The notes beneath the pieces are model-generated. The model did not search any database. It was given only the letters and a program-made list of their open reading frames with translations, and was not told the origin of the DNA. From assembly GCF_009856445.1 (NCBI RefSeq), contig NZ_WMFA01000006.1, positions 1-64,000 of the forward strand: a stretch of 64,000 bases of DNA, given 5' to 3'. Source of the stretch: Halobacillus litoralis (lineage in GTDB: Bacteria > Bacillota > Bacilli > Bacillales > Halobacillaceae). Each line of letters begins with the position of its first letter. The first letter of the stretch is position 1. The translations under genes were made by a program, and so were the position numbers. Shown here in pieces: positions 45,333 through 54,782 of this stretch.

Positions 45333-45866
45333 ATGGGGAAAGTCACATTATACATTGCTCAAAGTGCTGATGGTTATATCGCAAGAGAGGATGGGAGCAT
45401 TGACTGGCTGCGGGATAGTGCTGACGAAGACTATGGCTATGAAAAATTCATCAACACCGTTGATACCGTTTTTCTAGGAAGGAAAACTTATGACCACATC
45501 TTTGAATTAACCGAAGAATTCCCATACAGAATGAAGGATATCTATGTCGTGAGTAACACGCGCGAAGGCCATGACGATTATGCGACATATCTACAACCTG
45601 AACAAATCCTGCCTCTTGTGAACATGCTTAAGAATGAACAGAATAAAACCATTTGGGTTGTCGGAGGAGCAAACCTGATCCATTATTTCATCTCCGCAGA
45701 ATTAATTGATGAATTCCAGATCTTTATTCAACCAACATTGATCGGTAAAGGCATCCCCCTTTTCAAAAAAAATGACCTTGAAAAAGAACTTCAGCTTACA
45801 GAAACCAAAGCCTATCAAGACGGAATGCTCGCCATTACTTACCAAAAGAAGGAGCAGAAGCATTGA
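45333..45866 (+). CDS. Dihydrofolate-reductase-like (RibD C-terminal) protein
   Basis: A 177-residue protein of the YyaP/RibD-C family: LYIAQSADGYIAREDGSIDWL at the start and KTIWVVGGANLI with FIQPTLIGKGIPLF later. These bind NADPH; the reaction is unknown. GGAGG precedes the ATG. The next gene starts within its stop codon, so the two form an operon. Confidence 0.88.
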   Translation: MGKVTLYIAQSADGYIAREDGSIDWLRDSADEDYGYEKFINTVDTVFLGRKTYDHIFELTEEFPYRMKDIYVVSNTREGHDDYATYLQPEQILPLVNMLKNEQNKTIWVVGGANLIHYFISAELIDEFQIFIQPTLIGKGIPLFKKNDLEKELQLTETKAYQDGMLAITYQKKEQKH

Positions 45867-46486
45867 TTCCACAAGATATAAAAAAGAACCTCTCTAAAGC
45901 GTATGACCGTCAATCGAAACAACGCAATCAATCACGCACACAAGATTGGAAAATCAAGGAACGGGGGGCTTTCCTGGAAAAATTAAAGAATGAGAAGAAG
46001 CATTCACTGCTCGAAATCGGATCAGGACCAGGAAAAGACAGTCTTTTCTTCTCCCAGGAAGGATTCAACGTTCAGGCAACAGATTTATCCGAAGATATGG
46101 TCCAGCTCTGCCGTGAAAAAGGATTGAAAGCAGACGTCATGAGTTTTGATGACTTACAGTTTCCGGAATCATCTTTTGATGCCGTCTGGGCTTTGAACTG
46201 CCTGCTTCATGTACCCAAAGAGAACCTCCCTGAAATCCTAAGAGGTATTCGCAGCGTTCTAAAAAAAGATGGGCTTTTTTATTTAGGTGTTTACGGCGGC
46301 ATCAATCATGAGGGCATTTGGCAGAAAGACTTCCATGAGCCTAAACGCTTTTTCTCTTTTTATGAAGACGAGATTCTTGAATCTATTCTAAAACGTGAGT
46401 TCAAGCTTGAAGCGTTTCATAAAATTCCGATAGAAGAAGGTGAAGATGGCCCCACTCATTTTCAGGGAGTTATTCTAAGAAAGTGA
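45863..46486 (+). CDS. SAM-dependent methyltransferase
   Basis: A 207-residue class I methyltransferase. The SAM-binding loop LLEIGSGPGKDS and motif SFDAVWALNCLLHV are clear. Substrate unknown. The start is TTG, overlapping the previous stop as TTGA, with AAGGAG eight bases upstream. Confidence 0.85.
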   Translation: MIPQDIKKNLSKAYDRQSKQRNQSRTQDWKIKERGAFLEKLKNEKKHSLLEIGSGPGKDSLFFSQEGFNVQATDLSEDMVQLCREKGLKADVMSFDDLQFPESSFDAVWALNCLLHVPKENLPEILRGIRSVLKKDGLFYLGVYGGINHEGIWQKDFHEPKRFFSFYEDEILESILKREFKLEAFHKIPIEEGEDGPTHFQGVILRK

Positions 46487-46501
46487 CTCAGCATTCATGG
46501 T

Positions 46502-46681
46502 TCACTCCCCTCCCCCGTCTCCACCACCATCAGAATGATCGAACTGATGAAACCCAGGCTGCCACGTAGAGTCATCTTTTTTAGAAGAAAGGGATCGACT
46601 ACTGGTTGACTGTCCAACAAACCTGAAGAGAAGAGCTAAAAAAGCAACAACAAGAATAAACCCAATAATGGTTGAGAACAT
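46502..46681 (-). CDS. Small membrane protein with Gly-rich tail
   Basis: A 59-residue protein with one N-terminal membrane helix (about 3-22), a polar Ser-rich linker and a tail DHSDGGGDGGGE. AAGGAGGG lies five bases before the ATG, so it is a genuine gene despite its size. I do not recognise it; the tail resembles the Gly-rich ends seen in small membrane proteins with HXXGGG-like sequences. Confidence 0.72.
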   Translation of the reverse strand: MFSTIIGFILVVAFLALLFRFVGQSTSSRSLSSKKDDSTWQPGFHQFDHSDGGGDGGGE

Positions 46682-46809
46682 AAGAACCCTCCTTGCTTAT
46701 ACATACGAGCCGATTTTGAAGATAGTTTCAAAATATTCTAAACCCTGATGGACGCAAACCATATTTTTTGGTATAGTTATTTAATTTACCAATCGAAGGA
46801 GGCAAGTTA

Positions 46810-47787
46810 ATGATACCTGAGAAATTGAAAAGGGGAGATGAAATTCGAGTAATCTCCCCTGCCAAAAGTTTATCGATTGTAGCACCTGATCAGCAGGATC
46901 TGGCCGTAGAGCGTTTGAACCAGGCGGGATTCAAGGTAACCTTCAGTACATATGCAGCAGAAAGCAGCCGGTTCATCTCCAATCCCGTTGAACACAGGGT
47001 AACTGATATACACGAAGCTTTTTCTGATCCGAATGTCAAAGCCATCTTGACTACTCTTGGTGGATATGACAGCAACCAATTGCTGAGCCGCCTTGATTTT
47101 GACCTCATCCATAAGAACCCTAAGATCTTCTGTGGGTATTCTGACATTACAGCTCTCTCCAACACGATATATAAAAAGACAGGACTGGTCACATACAGCG
47201 GTCCTCACTTTTCATCGTTTGGTATGGAAAAAGGCATCCACTATACGTTCGACCATTTTATGAGCGTATTCACTGAAACAGAACCGCAAAATATACGTCC
47301 TGCTATGGATTGGAGTGACGATCGCTGGTATTTGAATCAACAGGAACGACAATTCCATACCAACCCGGGCTATGAAGTGCTGTATGAGGGTTTGGCTGAA
47401 GGCACCTCGATAGGCGGAAACCTTTGTACTTTGAACTTGCTTCAAGGAACGCCATATATGCCTTCCCTAACAAATTCAATCCTGTTCCTTGAAGACGACA
47501 TGTTATCAAATCCTTCTACCTTCGACCGTGATTTACAATCTCTAATTCATCAACCCGGCTTCGAGTGTGTTCAGGGAATGGTGATCGGCCGCTTCCAAAA
47601 AGAATCACACATGGAGGATGATACGCTCAAGCAGATCCTCCAGTCTAAAAAAGAACTCGAACATATCCCTATCCTATACAATGCGAGTTTCGGTCATACC
47701 ACACCGATTTTCACTTTTCCTATTGGAGGATGGGTAAGAATTAAAGCCCATGGACAATCATCCACGATTGAACTCCTGGCATATTAA
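46810..47787 (+). CDS. LD-carboxypeptidase (S66 peptidase family)
   Basis: A 325-residue serine peptidase of the LdcA/MccF family, which trims tetrapeptides in wall recycling or inactivates microcin-type compounds. The nucleophile Ser is in CGYSDITAL (about 109-117); GGYDSNQLL precedes it, with Glu (LEDDM) and His (FGHTTPI) of the triad later. MccF-like detoxification and wall recycling cannot be told apart here. GGAGG precedes the ATG. Confidence 0.87.
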   Translation: MIPEKLKRGDEIRVISPAKSLSIVAPDQQDLAVERLNQAGFKVTFSTYAAESSRFISNPVEHRVTDIHEAFSDPNVKAILTTLGGYDSNQLLSRLDFDLIHKNPKIFCGYSDITALSNTIYKKTGLVTYSGPHFSSFGMEKGIHYTFDHFMSVFTETEPQNIRPAMDWSDDRWYLNQQERQFHTNPGYEVLYEGLAEGTSIGGNLCTLNLLQGTPYMPSLTNSILFLEDDMLSNPSTFDRDLQSLIHQPGFECVQGMVIGRFQKESHMEDDTLKQILQSKKELEHIPILYNASFGHTTPIFTFPIGGWVRIKAHGQSSTIELLAY

Positions 47788-47796
47788 TATTAGTAA

Positions 47797-47820
47797 GAGC
47801 CCAGTGATATCACTGGGCTC
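47797..47820. terminator. Bidirectional terminator
   Basis: GAGCCCAGTGATATCACTGGGCTC is described here as a 24-bp palindrome: 12-bp arms starting GAGCCCAGTGAT, between two convergent genes. The T-run is short. Confidence 0.75.
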
Positions 47821-47826
47821 CTTCAA

Positions 47827-48585
47827 TCATTTCCCTATTAGATCATAGAGTTTATACACCTGACCATTTTCGATTTTATCCGGTTTTTCTAAAAGGTTCA
47901 TCAATACACTAGCCACCTCATCAGGGGAGCGTAACTCTCCTTCTTCTTTCAATTTCCGGAACTTCCCTACATCGGCAAAAGCGTCTTCCGAAGAAGTACG
48001 AATTTCGCCTTGCATGTCTGTATCCATGACACCAGGACTATAGGCAAGTATCGTATGACCTTTCCCTTCCTGCTCCAACGCCAGCGTTTGCGTGAAACGA
48101 TTAATGGCTGCTTTGGAGCTGCTGTATGTACTCCAGCCATGAATGGTTTTCTCTGCTGCACCCGAAGTAATGTTTATGATTCCAAGAGAAATGTCCCTTT
48201 CATTCGCTTCTTTCACAAAACGATTTACAGTCAGAATAGGTGCCGTTACATTAACCTGCATATGTTTTTGCACGGCTTCTGCTTCTAAATTACCAACTGT
48301 CTCAATAGGCTCGATGACTCCTGCATTATTAACGAGATAAACATAATGAGTGTCCTTGTGGAAGACAAGATCGATCATTTGATTGAGTCCTCGATTTATA
48401 TCATCCAGGTCACTCAGGTCACAGCTGACATGATGGAAACCCACACCTTTTTTATCTGCCAAAGCTTTCAACTCTTCATTGCCTGATCGTGAAACAGCCA
48501 CCACATTCACGCTCTTCAAAATGAATTGTCGCGCAATCGCTTCTCCTAAGCCACGAGAAGCCCCTGTTACAACAGCATATTGCAT
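47827..48585 (-). CDS. Short-chain dehydrogenase, YueD/benzil-reductase-like
   Basis: A 252-residue NADP(H)-dependent SDR. TGASRGLGEAI (8-18), NNAG and the catalytic Ser/Tyr/Lys (ITSGAAE; YSSSKAAINR) are present. It resembles B. subtilis YueD, which reduces benzil, and eukaryotic sepiapterin reductases. GGGTG precedes the chosen ATG; 16 upstream codons are rejected. Confidence 0.86.
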   Translation of the reverse strand: MQYAVVTGASRGLGEAIARQFILKSVNVVAVSRSGNEELKALADKKGVGFHHVSCDLSDLDDINRGLNQMIDLVFHKDTHYVYLVNNAGVIEPIETVGNLEAEAVQKHMQVNVTAPILTVNRFVKEANERDISLGIINITSGAAEKTIHGWSTYSSSKAAINRFTQTLALEQEGKGHTILAYSPGVMDTDMQGEIRTSSEDAFADVGKFRKLKEEGELRSPDEVASVLMNLLEKPDKIENGQVYKLYDLIGK

Positions 48586-48723
48586 GTCTAACACCCTTTC
48601 TCTATTCTTTTTTTTGCTTTCCCTATTGTGCAATCAGCAAACGCTCCGTTCAGAAACTTTACATCCCAGAATCCAAACGATATGATAAACGGAGCACAAG
48701 TGGACACATAAAGGAGTCTACCT

Positions 48724-49359
48724 ATGAAATATTTGTTTCTGTTTATCATCTATGTGGCAGGACTTGTCGTTTCAAGTCTTGGCCTTGCGCTGATCATACA
48801 ATCCGGTTTAGGAGTGGGCCCAGGAGACAGCATTGCTGTCGGCCTATCCATGCATTTCCCTGTAACTGTCGGTAGTGTCATGATCGTTGCTTTTGTCATT
48901 CTTCTCCTTGTTAATGCCAAGTTGGAGCATAAACGACCCCAATTCGAATCATTAATCCCAATTATCATCCGCGGAAGAACATTGGATATCTTCCTATACG
49001 GAATGCTTGAGAACATGGAGTATGAAGCATGGTGGGCGCAATGGGGCATTTTTTCGCTCGGCCTCTTAGCCACAGCTGTGGGAATCTCTGTTTATTTACG
49101 AACTCCATTCCCCCGCATTCCTCTGGATCACTTCATGATGATTATGAATGAAAAAACAAATCAATCCAAAAGCACGGTGCGCATTTTCTCCGAATCCGGA
49201 ATGGCTCTCATTGGGTTTTTGCTCGGAGCCCCGGTTGGTTTTGGGACATTAATCGTCGCCTTGCTGTTAGGACCCCTCATTCAATGGTCGTTCCAGTGGG
49301 CGAGGCCGATTGCTTCCCTGTGGACAGAACCGAGAAAGAAAATGACTCAAAAAGCGTGA
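48724..49359 (+). CDS. YczE-family membrane protein
   Basis: A 211-residue protein with five membrane helices. GLALIIQSGLGVGPGDSIAVGL and RTPFPRIPLDHFM are typical of the YczE/YyaS family. B. subtilis YczE affects polyketide/lipopeptide production; the molecular role is not known. AAAGGAG precedes the ATG. Confidence 0.85.
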   Translation: MKYLFLFIIYVAGLVVSSLGLALIIQSGLGVGPGDSIAVGLSMHFPVTVGSVMIVAFVILLLVNAKLEHKRPQFESLIPIIIRGRTLDIFLYGMLENMEYEAWWAQWGIFSLGLLATAVGISVYLRTPFPRIPLDHFMMIMNEKTNQSKSTVRIFSESGMALIGFLLGAPVGFGTLIVALLLGPLIQWSFQWARPIASLWTEPRKKMTQKA

Positions 49360-49381
49360 TGCTATCATCACGCTTTTTTTA
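49349..49381. terminator. Bidirectional terminator
   Basis: AAAAAGCGTGAT-gct-ATCATCACGCTTTTTTT, overlapping the end of the YczE-type gene and the stop of the convergent one. Confidence 0.92.
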
Positions 49382-49816
49382 TTCATCAAAGGAGAGCTTC
49401 GTCACGCCTGTCTCTTCAAGCTTCCGGCCAATGTCTTCTTCAATAGCCAGTCGTTTTTCCATTTGTTCTTCCGTCAGTTTTCCGTCCATTGGTCCGTAGA
49501 TTTCTGTCATCTGTTTTTCAGCAAGTTTCTCAACCAACTTATCCCAGAAGCTGAACTCATCGTATTCTTCTACGTGTGTATCTAATAGTTTCGATTCATA
49601 ATCTACATCAAGGTCATGAACACCTATTTGTCCCTGATAAGATATCTTGTCCTCAAGATTCGCTTCCTTGTATTTGGATAACACAAGCTCTCTTACATCT
49701 TCGAACTGTTCATCCAGCTCTAACTTTGTCGAATTGACCATCCATGTCCCTAAAAACACCATTTCAACCAGTGTTTCATATTGTTCTTTTGTCATTTCAA
49801 GTTTTATATTACCCAT
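49379..49816 (-). CDS. Conserved-looking acidic protein of unknown function
   Basis: A 145-residue soluble, very acidic helical protein beginning MGNIKLEMTKEQYETLVEM. No motif that I can name. AAAGGAGCGG precedes the ATG; the 11 codons upstream are not used. An extended -10 (TGCTATAAT, 49848-49856) provides a promoter. Confidence 0.72.
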   Translation of the reverse strand: MGNIKLEMTKEQYETLVEMVFLGTWMVNSTKLELDEQFEDVRELVLSKYKEANLEDKISYQGQIGVHDLDVDYESKLLDTHVEEYDEFSFWDKLVEKLAEKQMTEIYGPMDGKLTEEQMEKRLAIEEDIGRKLEETGVTKLSFDE

Positions 49817-49991
49817 AAAAAACCGCTCCTTTCCTCTTTTCCTTAGCATTATAGCATATCCAAAGTTCTCTATTTATTATGCCGCTTGTTCCTCCTTTTT
49901 AAATGACTCGCCTTCGTGACATCACGCACCTTGCGCTACGAGATTCATGGGTGCCAGGTATGCTGCTCATACTTTCACAATAAAAAGTAAC

Positions 49992-50025
49992 GAAAAAGCC
50001 CGGAAGTCCAGACTTCCGGGCTTTC
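49992..50025 (-). terminator. Terminator of the D-amino-acid transaminase gene
   Basis: AAAGCCCGGAAGT-ccag-ACTTCCGGGCTTT with a T-run on the minus strand. Confidence 0.92.
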
Positions 50026-50027
50026 TA

Positions 50028-50918
50028 TCATTCAGCTGCCGTTTGACTTGTAAAGATAGAATCATCCTGATTAATGTGAGCATCTGCTTCATAACACTTT
50101 TGCAGTTTCCGTGTAACAGCTCCAGGAAGGCCATCACCAATCGTTTGCCCGTCAACTTTTAATATCGGCATGATTTCTGAGGTACTGCTTGATAAAAATA
50201 GTTCATCTGCATAAGCAAGATCCTCTACCTGGAAGGCTTCTTCAATAAACTCGATCTGTTCTTTCTTGCAGAAAGCCTCCACCCTCATCCTTACACATCC
50301 ATGTAGAATGTTCTTCTTGGCCGGGTGCGTGTAGACTTTCCCCTGCCGCACAAAGTAGACGTTGGAAGAGCTGCATTCAGTCACTTCACCATTTTTATGG
50401 AGGATGGCCTCGTAACACTCATGTTCTTTGGCCGTCTGTTTTGCAAGGACATTCGGAAGCAAGTTTAAACTTTTAATGAAACACCAGTCCCATCGCACAT
50501 CTTCATGAGTAATGGTACTGACGCCCTCACGCAAGAATGAAATCGGACGAGGAAGATCTTTCACATAAGCATATAAGTTTGCTTGTGTCTGATCAGGAAA
50601 AGCATGATCCCGCGGCGCAGAGCCTCTGGTGATTTGCAAGTACACTTTGGCATCTCCGCTGATTTCGTTTTTCTTGAGCAGTTCTTCCAGCCGCTCATAC
50701 ATGTCTTCCTTTTTGTAAGGGACATCAATTTTAACAGCTGCCGCAGAACGGTACAGCCGATCGATGTGTTCATCCATTAAGTAGTAGTTTCCATTGTAAA
50801 CACGGATCACTTCATAAATCCCATCACCGAACTGAAGTCCTCGTTCTTCGAAGGGGTACTTCAATGTATCCTGCTTTACAAAATCATTCTCTGTCAAAAT
50901 ATGGTCGTGAATCGTCAT
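50028..50918 (-). CDS. dat: D-amino-acid transaminase / branched-chain-type PLP class IV aminotransferase
   Basis: A PLP fold-type IV aminotransferase of 296 residues. The enzyme makes D-Glu or D-Ala precursors for the wall if it is Dat. The catalytic Lys is in FIKSLNLLPNV; the class IV signature occurs as EAILHKNGEVTECSSSNVYFV. ERGLQFGDGIYEVIRVYNG is typical of Dat. It ends with a polar extension of about 15 residues. A branched-chain or ADC lyase function is less likely. Confidence 0.85.
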   Translation of the reverse strand: MTIHDHILTENDFVKQDTLKYPFEERGLQFGDGIYEVIRVYNGNYYLMDEHIDRLYRSAAAVKIDVPYKKEDMYERLEELLKKNEISGDAKVYLQITRGSAPRDHAFPDQTQANLYAYVKDLPRPISFLREGVSTITHEDVRWDWCFIKSLNLLPNVLAKQTAKEHECYEAILHKNGEVTECSSSNVYFVRQGKVYTHPAKKNILHGCVRMRVEAFCKKEQIEFIEEAFQVEDLAYADELFLSSSTSEIMPILKVDGQTIGDGLPGAVTRKLQKCYEADAHINQDDSIFTSQTAAE

Positions 50919-51022
50919 TACTTCGCCTCCTCAAGTCATCTCCAGGTTTAACGAATAGTTTATCAGAAAAAAGGCCGGGGTTGGACCCTCCGTTGAAAAC
51001 TTTTTAAACGAGAGCGTTCAAC

Positions 51023-51763
51023 CTATTCCAAAGTTTGAAGCCTGGATGGTCGATGTGAAATGAGAGTACCCTCATCTGTCCCTTTACAAACCCTCTCCAT
51101 CAGTCCCGGATGATCAAAATTAAAAATGTGGACGGGCAACTTAAAATCCCGCGCAAGAATGAGAGCAGACTGATCCATGATCTGGATGTTTTGAAGAAGA
51201 ATGTCATCATAATTTAAACGGCCATACATTTGTGCTCCTTTGTGTTTGGCAGGATCCGATGTATACACACCGTCCACGCCTTGTTTTGCAACAAGGATGG
51301 CATCACAGTTCAATTCAATGGCCCTTTGGACCGCAGGATAATCGGTCGTCACAAACGGCTGTCCGTTCCCTCCTGCCAAAATGACCACCATACCTTTAGC
51401 AAGGTGGTGCAAAGCCTTCAAACGTATATAAGGCTCTGCTACGCTTGCGACTGGTATAGAAGTCATGACCCTTATTTCTTTTTTTGACTTTTTCTTTAAC
51501 ACGCCCCTTAACATCAGACTGTTAATAATCGTACCGATTGTACCAATATTATCAGCTTCCACACGCTCGATCCCCCAGTCTTCTGCGGTTCTGCCCCTGA
51601 AGATATTGCCTCCGCCGACGACGACCGCAACTTCCAATCCACTATCAAGAAGCGAGAGGATTTCGTTTGCAATATGTTCCAGTCGCTGATTGTCGAAACT
51701 GTCCCTGCTGTCCCCTTTCATGGCACCACCACTAATTTTCAGCAAGACACGAGAATATCTCAT
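51023..51763 (-). CDS. UMP kinase-like protein, divergent unlinked copy
   Basis: An amino-acid-kinase-fold protein of 246 residues resembling PyrH, which phosphorylates UMP. VVVGGGNIFRGR, VASVAEPYIRLKA and DGVYTSDPAKHK match, but the start reads LLKISGGAMKGD where housekeeping PyrH has LSGEAL, and AGGNGQPFVTTDYPAVQRA replaces the usual G-T-GNPYFSTD-type segment. The normal pyrH is in the rpsB-tsf-pyrH-frr cluster; this copy stands alone, so it is likely a paralogue. AAGGGGA precedes the ATG. Confidence 0.8.
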   Translation of the reverse strand: MRYSRVLLKISGGAMKGDSRDSFDNQRLEHIANEILSLLDSGLEVAVVVGGGNIFRGRTAEDWGIERVEADNIGTIGTIINSLMLRGVLKKKSKKEIRVMTSIPVASVAEPYIRLKALHHLAKGMVVILAGGNGQPFVTTDYPAVQRAIELNCDAILVAKQGVDGVYTSDPAKHKGAQMYGRLNYDDILLQNIQIMDQSALILARDFKLPVHIFNFDHPGLMERVCKGTDEGTLISHRPSRLQTLE

Positions 51764-51798
51764 TATGAGTCCCCTTTTCATAGACCATTGTTTATTCG

Positions 51799-51829
51799 AA
51801 AAAAAGAGCCTAGACCTGTGTCTAAGCTC
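51799..51829 (-). terminator. Terminator upstream of the UMP kinase gene
   Basis: Minus strand: GAGCTTAGAC-acag-GTCTAGGCTC followed by seven T; ends the 178-aa gene transcript. Confidence 0.88.
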
Positions 51830-51879
51830 ATTATTAAACCAACCTTATCTATGCTATCTTATGCTCAGGCAAGCTTTAT

Positions 51880-52416
51880 TCATTCCACTTCCACAGTGGT
51901 TTCCAGCCAGGGATGCTCGTACGGAGCGCCTTCCTTGCCATCATCCATCATAGGGTAAAATGCCAAATCAAGCTCATCCAGGTCTTTGTCATATCGGAAG
52001 TCATCAAATTGGATATAGCGAAAAGTAGTGAACGTTCCTTCCTTAGTACCAATCGTATGTCCATTATACGTCGTGCCGTTCGAATCGACCGCTTTAACTA
52101 AAAATTCGATATGTCCTTTATCTCTCAGCCAATCTTCTTCCTTGTTTCTCATTACAGCATTTCGGTCTCCATACCACATCCCAAGATACAGTCCGCTTGC
52201 ATTGTTGCGGCTGTAGAGCCTGGTCAAATGGACTTTCGTATCTCCGATTTCCTGAGAAGAAACCGTGATGGGTTCAGGGTGTTGTTTCGGAGCTTCCACC
52301 ATCGGATAGCTCTGGTTGTTTTTCAGTGCGTTGACTTCCTTATTGTCCACATAAAAAATGACAGCGGCAATCAATACAGCGATCAAACTGTATATAGCCA
52401 CGCGCACCTTTTTCAT
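51880..52416 (-). CDS. Membrane-anchored protein of unknown function
   Basis: A 178-residue protein with an N-terminal membrane anchor (about 4-24) and an extracellular domain rich in beta-strand-like segments (KVHLTRLYSRNNASGLYL, IEFLVKAVDSNGTTYNG). GAGG lies eight bases before the ATG beginning MKKVRVAIY. No named family comes to mind. Confidence 0.7.
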   Translation of the reverse strand: MKKVRVAIYSLIAVLIAAVIFYVDNKEVNALKNNQSYPMVEAPKQHPEPITVSSQEIGDTKVHLTRLYSRNNASGLYLGMWYGDRNAVMRNKEEDWLRDKGHIEFLVKAVDSNGTTYNGHTIGTKEGTFTTFRYIQFDDFRYDKDLDELDLAFYPMMDDGKEGAPYEHPWLETTVEVE

Positions 52417-52547
52417 CCATCTCACCTCTTTTGCATTAGGAAGGTAAATCTTACCGTCATTATACCAAATTCCTCTTCTCCAAGTTGTCAAAAGAAGGGA
52501 GAGGTTTTGTCGATTTCTTACTTATTAAGTCTCAGACCTACTCAAAT

Positions 52548-52580
52548 AAAAAAACTGCCCTTTATTATTTAAAGAGCAGT
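52548..52580 (-). terminator. Terminator of spoVR
   Basis: Minus strand: ACTGCTCTTT pairs with AAAGGGCAGT, followed by seven T. Confidence 0.88.
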
Positions 52581-52587
52581 CTGCATT

Positions 52588-53997
52588 CTATAGATATTTC
52601 TTCTGAACTTTTTTACCACCATAGCTGAAAACAACATCCCGTCCTTCGACTTTCGTTTCTATGTGAACATTTCGTCCCCACAGCTGATACACATAAGGCA
52701 ATGTTTTTTCCAAATATCCGACATCGAGTTCCACGTCTTCAAAATGGTGTTTCAAATAAAGTTCTCCGGCCTTCACGTAATCACCGTCCTGCACAGTGAT
52801 ATAAGGGAACCCACCATTCACCCTCATGGTGACAAGCTGATCCCGGACGGCTTCATGATCTTTATCCGTGATTTTATATTTTTGACCTTGCTTCTGGAAC
52901 AGATATAAATCCTCTCTCCTGGCCAGTTCTTTCGTTAAATAGTTACGGATGAAGCTTTGATCGGATTCAATTTCACGGACCTCGAACATTTTTTCTCTTC
53001 CTGAACCGGGTTCGACACCGTGTTTAATCATTTCCTCGGTTGGGTTGTCATAACGATCTTCAATGTCCTCGAAAATCTTCAACCCTAAGTAATACGGATT
53101 CAGCTGCGTCTTACTTGGCTGCACAACGCTCGCATTGAGTTTAGCGAACTCAATGGACTCATCGCTTGTTAAGTCCATTTCCCGTAAAATTCGCGCATGC
53201 CAGTAGGATGCCCATCCTTCGTTCATAATCTTCGTTTCCAACTGCGGCCAGAAATACAACATTTCTTCGCGCATCATCGTCAGGATATCCCGCTGCCAAT
53301 CCTCAAGTTCACGACTGTACTGTTCAATAAAAAGAAGCAAATCCTTCTCAGGTCGTGGTGGGAATTTCTTTTTCTTCCTAAACCTTGGCTGCTCTTCTGA
53401 GGAGGATTCATCAATCTTCCAAATATCATCATATTCGGTTTGAACCGGCTTTTCTTCACTTTCTTCTTCGTCCATGGACCAGGCGAGTTTAGGACGGACC
53501 AAAGATGGATCAATATGTTCCTGAATGGCAAGAACAGCATCGAGGAATGACTCTACTTCATGTTTCCCATATATTTTATCGTAGGTAGCGATTCTTTCTG
53601 CTGTCGCCGCCATACTTTCCACCATGTCCCTCTTCGTATTCTGGAACCGGGCATTGTTCTTAAAGAAATCACAGTGAGCCAGGACATGGGCAACAATCAG
53701 CTTATTCTGAATCAAACTGTTTGAATTCAATAAAAAGGCATAGCAAGGATTCGAATTGATGACAAGTTCATAAATCTTACTTAATCCGAGGTCATATTGC
53801 AGCTTCATCTTGTAGTACTGCTTTCCAAAGCTCCAGTGGGAAAAGCGTGTCGGCATCCCGTACGCTCCGAATGTATAAATAATATCATCAGGACAGACTT
53901 CGTAACGCATTGGATAGAAATCAAGCCCGAAACCTTTAGCGATTTCCGTTATTTCTCTGATCGCATATTCGAGCTTCTTTTGGTCATCTGGTCTCAA
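52588..53997 (-). CDS. spoVR: SpoVR-family sporulation protein
   Basis: A 469-residue protein of the SpoVR/YcgB family, needed for normal spore cortex in B. subtilis. The N-terminal part ([32 protein letters not shown]) is highly typical, with a central [12 protein letters not shown]; the family has a proposed but unproved enzymatic function. The start is TTG behind GGAGGGGG. Promoter not identified. Confidence 0.93.
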   Translation of the reverse strand: MRPDDQKKLEYAIREITEIAKGFGLDFYPMRYEVCPDDIIYTFGAYGMPTRFSHWSFGKQYYKMKLQYDLGLSKIYELVINSNPCYAFLLNSNSLIQNKLIVAHVLAHCDFFKNNARFQNTKRDMVESMAATAERIATYDKIYGKHEVESFLDAVLAIQEHIDPSLVRPKLAWSMDEEESEEKPVQTEYDDIWKIDESSSEEQPRFRKKKKFPPRPEKDLLLFIEQYSRELEDWQRDILTMMREEMLYFWPQLETKIMNEGWASYWHARILREMDLTSDESIEFAKLNASVVQPSKTQLNPYYLGLKIFEDIEDRYDNPTEEMIKHGVEPGSGREKMFEVREIESDQSFIRNYLTKELARREDLYLFQKQGQKYKITDKDHEAVRDQLVTMRVNGGFPYITVQDGDYVKAGELYLKHHFEDVELDVGYLEKTLPYVYQLWGRNVHIETKVEGRDVVFSYGGKKVQKKYL

Positions 53998-54079
53998 AGA
54001 TGCCCCCTCCTTCGATTTCGCTTATTTAACTATATGAGGGGAAAGCAGCGAACATGAAGGTTCAGGCCATCTTCTTGTC

Positions 54080-54577
54080 CTACACTAGAATTTTAGACAT
54101 GATATATTCATCCACAGGCCTCCCGCTGACGATCAGAGACTGCCTCTTGACTCCTTCTTTTTCAAAACCCATCTGTTCATAAAAATGGACCGCTCTCTCA
54201 TTATGAACCATGACCGTAAGTTCAAGCCTCGTTACTCCATGATGTTCTGCCCATTCAAAAAGATGATGAAATAGCTCTTTAGCGACTCCTAAACCGTGAA
54301 AGTCCTTCAATACTCCAGTAATAACACTTGCTGTATGTATGCTCCTTGGTGCTCCACCGCCAAAAACGGTCACATGCCCATTGATTCCTCCGTGTAAGTC
54401 AGAAAGAAGGATCGTAGAATTTTCTTCCTTCTCCACCTTTTGAATCAACTTTTCTACCTGTTCGTTCGTGGCTTTCCTTTCCCCATTACCGAATAATAAA
54501 AAATCCGTTTCCGACTCCAGTTTCTCCATGAGTTTTCGATAGCCTGCTGCATCACAGATCTCCGCTGTTCTAATCAT
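54080..54577 (-). CDS. GNAT-family N-acetyltransferase
   Basis: A 165-residue GNAT protein. GVLKDFHGLGVAKELFHHL holds the acetyl-CoA loop and MVHNERAVHFYEQMGFEKEG is typical. Similar to B. subtilis-type side-chain acetyltransferases; substrate unknown. AAAGGGGG precedes the ATG. Confidence 0.85.
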   Translation of the reverse strand: MIRTAEICDAAGYRKLMEKLESETDFLLFGNGERKATNEQVEKLIQKVEKEENSTILLSDLHGGINGHVTVFGGGAPRSIHTASVITGVLKDFHGLGVAKELFHHLFEWAEHHGVTRLELTVMVHNERAVHFYEQMGFEKEGVKRQSLIVSGRPVDEYIMSKILV

Positions 54578-54782
54578 CTTTAAAGCCCCCTTTCCTTCAT
54601 TCTATCAGAAGAAAGGCACTCAAACGCCACTCTCTTAGAGGTGTAACTGCGCGACACCAGTACTTTGATCTAAAAAGGGGTGGACTTTAAAAAGGCTCCA
54701 ACATGTCAGCAAACCTGAACATTAGAGATACAACCTTTTTTGAGGTACACTGAATGACACAAGAACAGAAAGGAGTTTTCAA

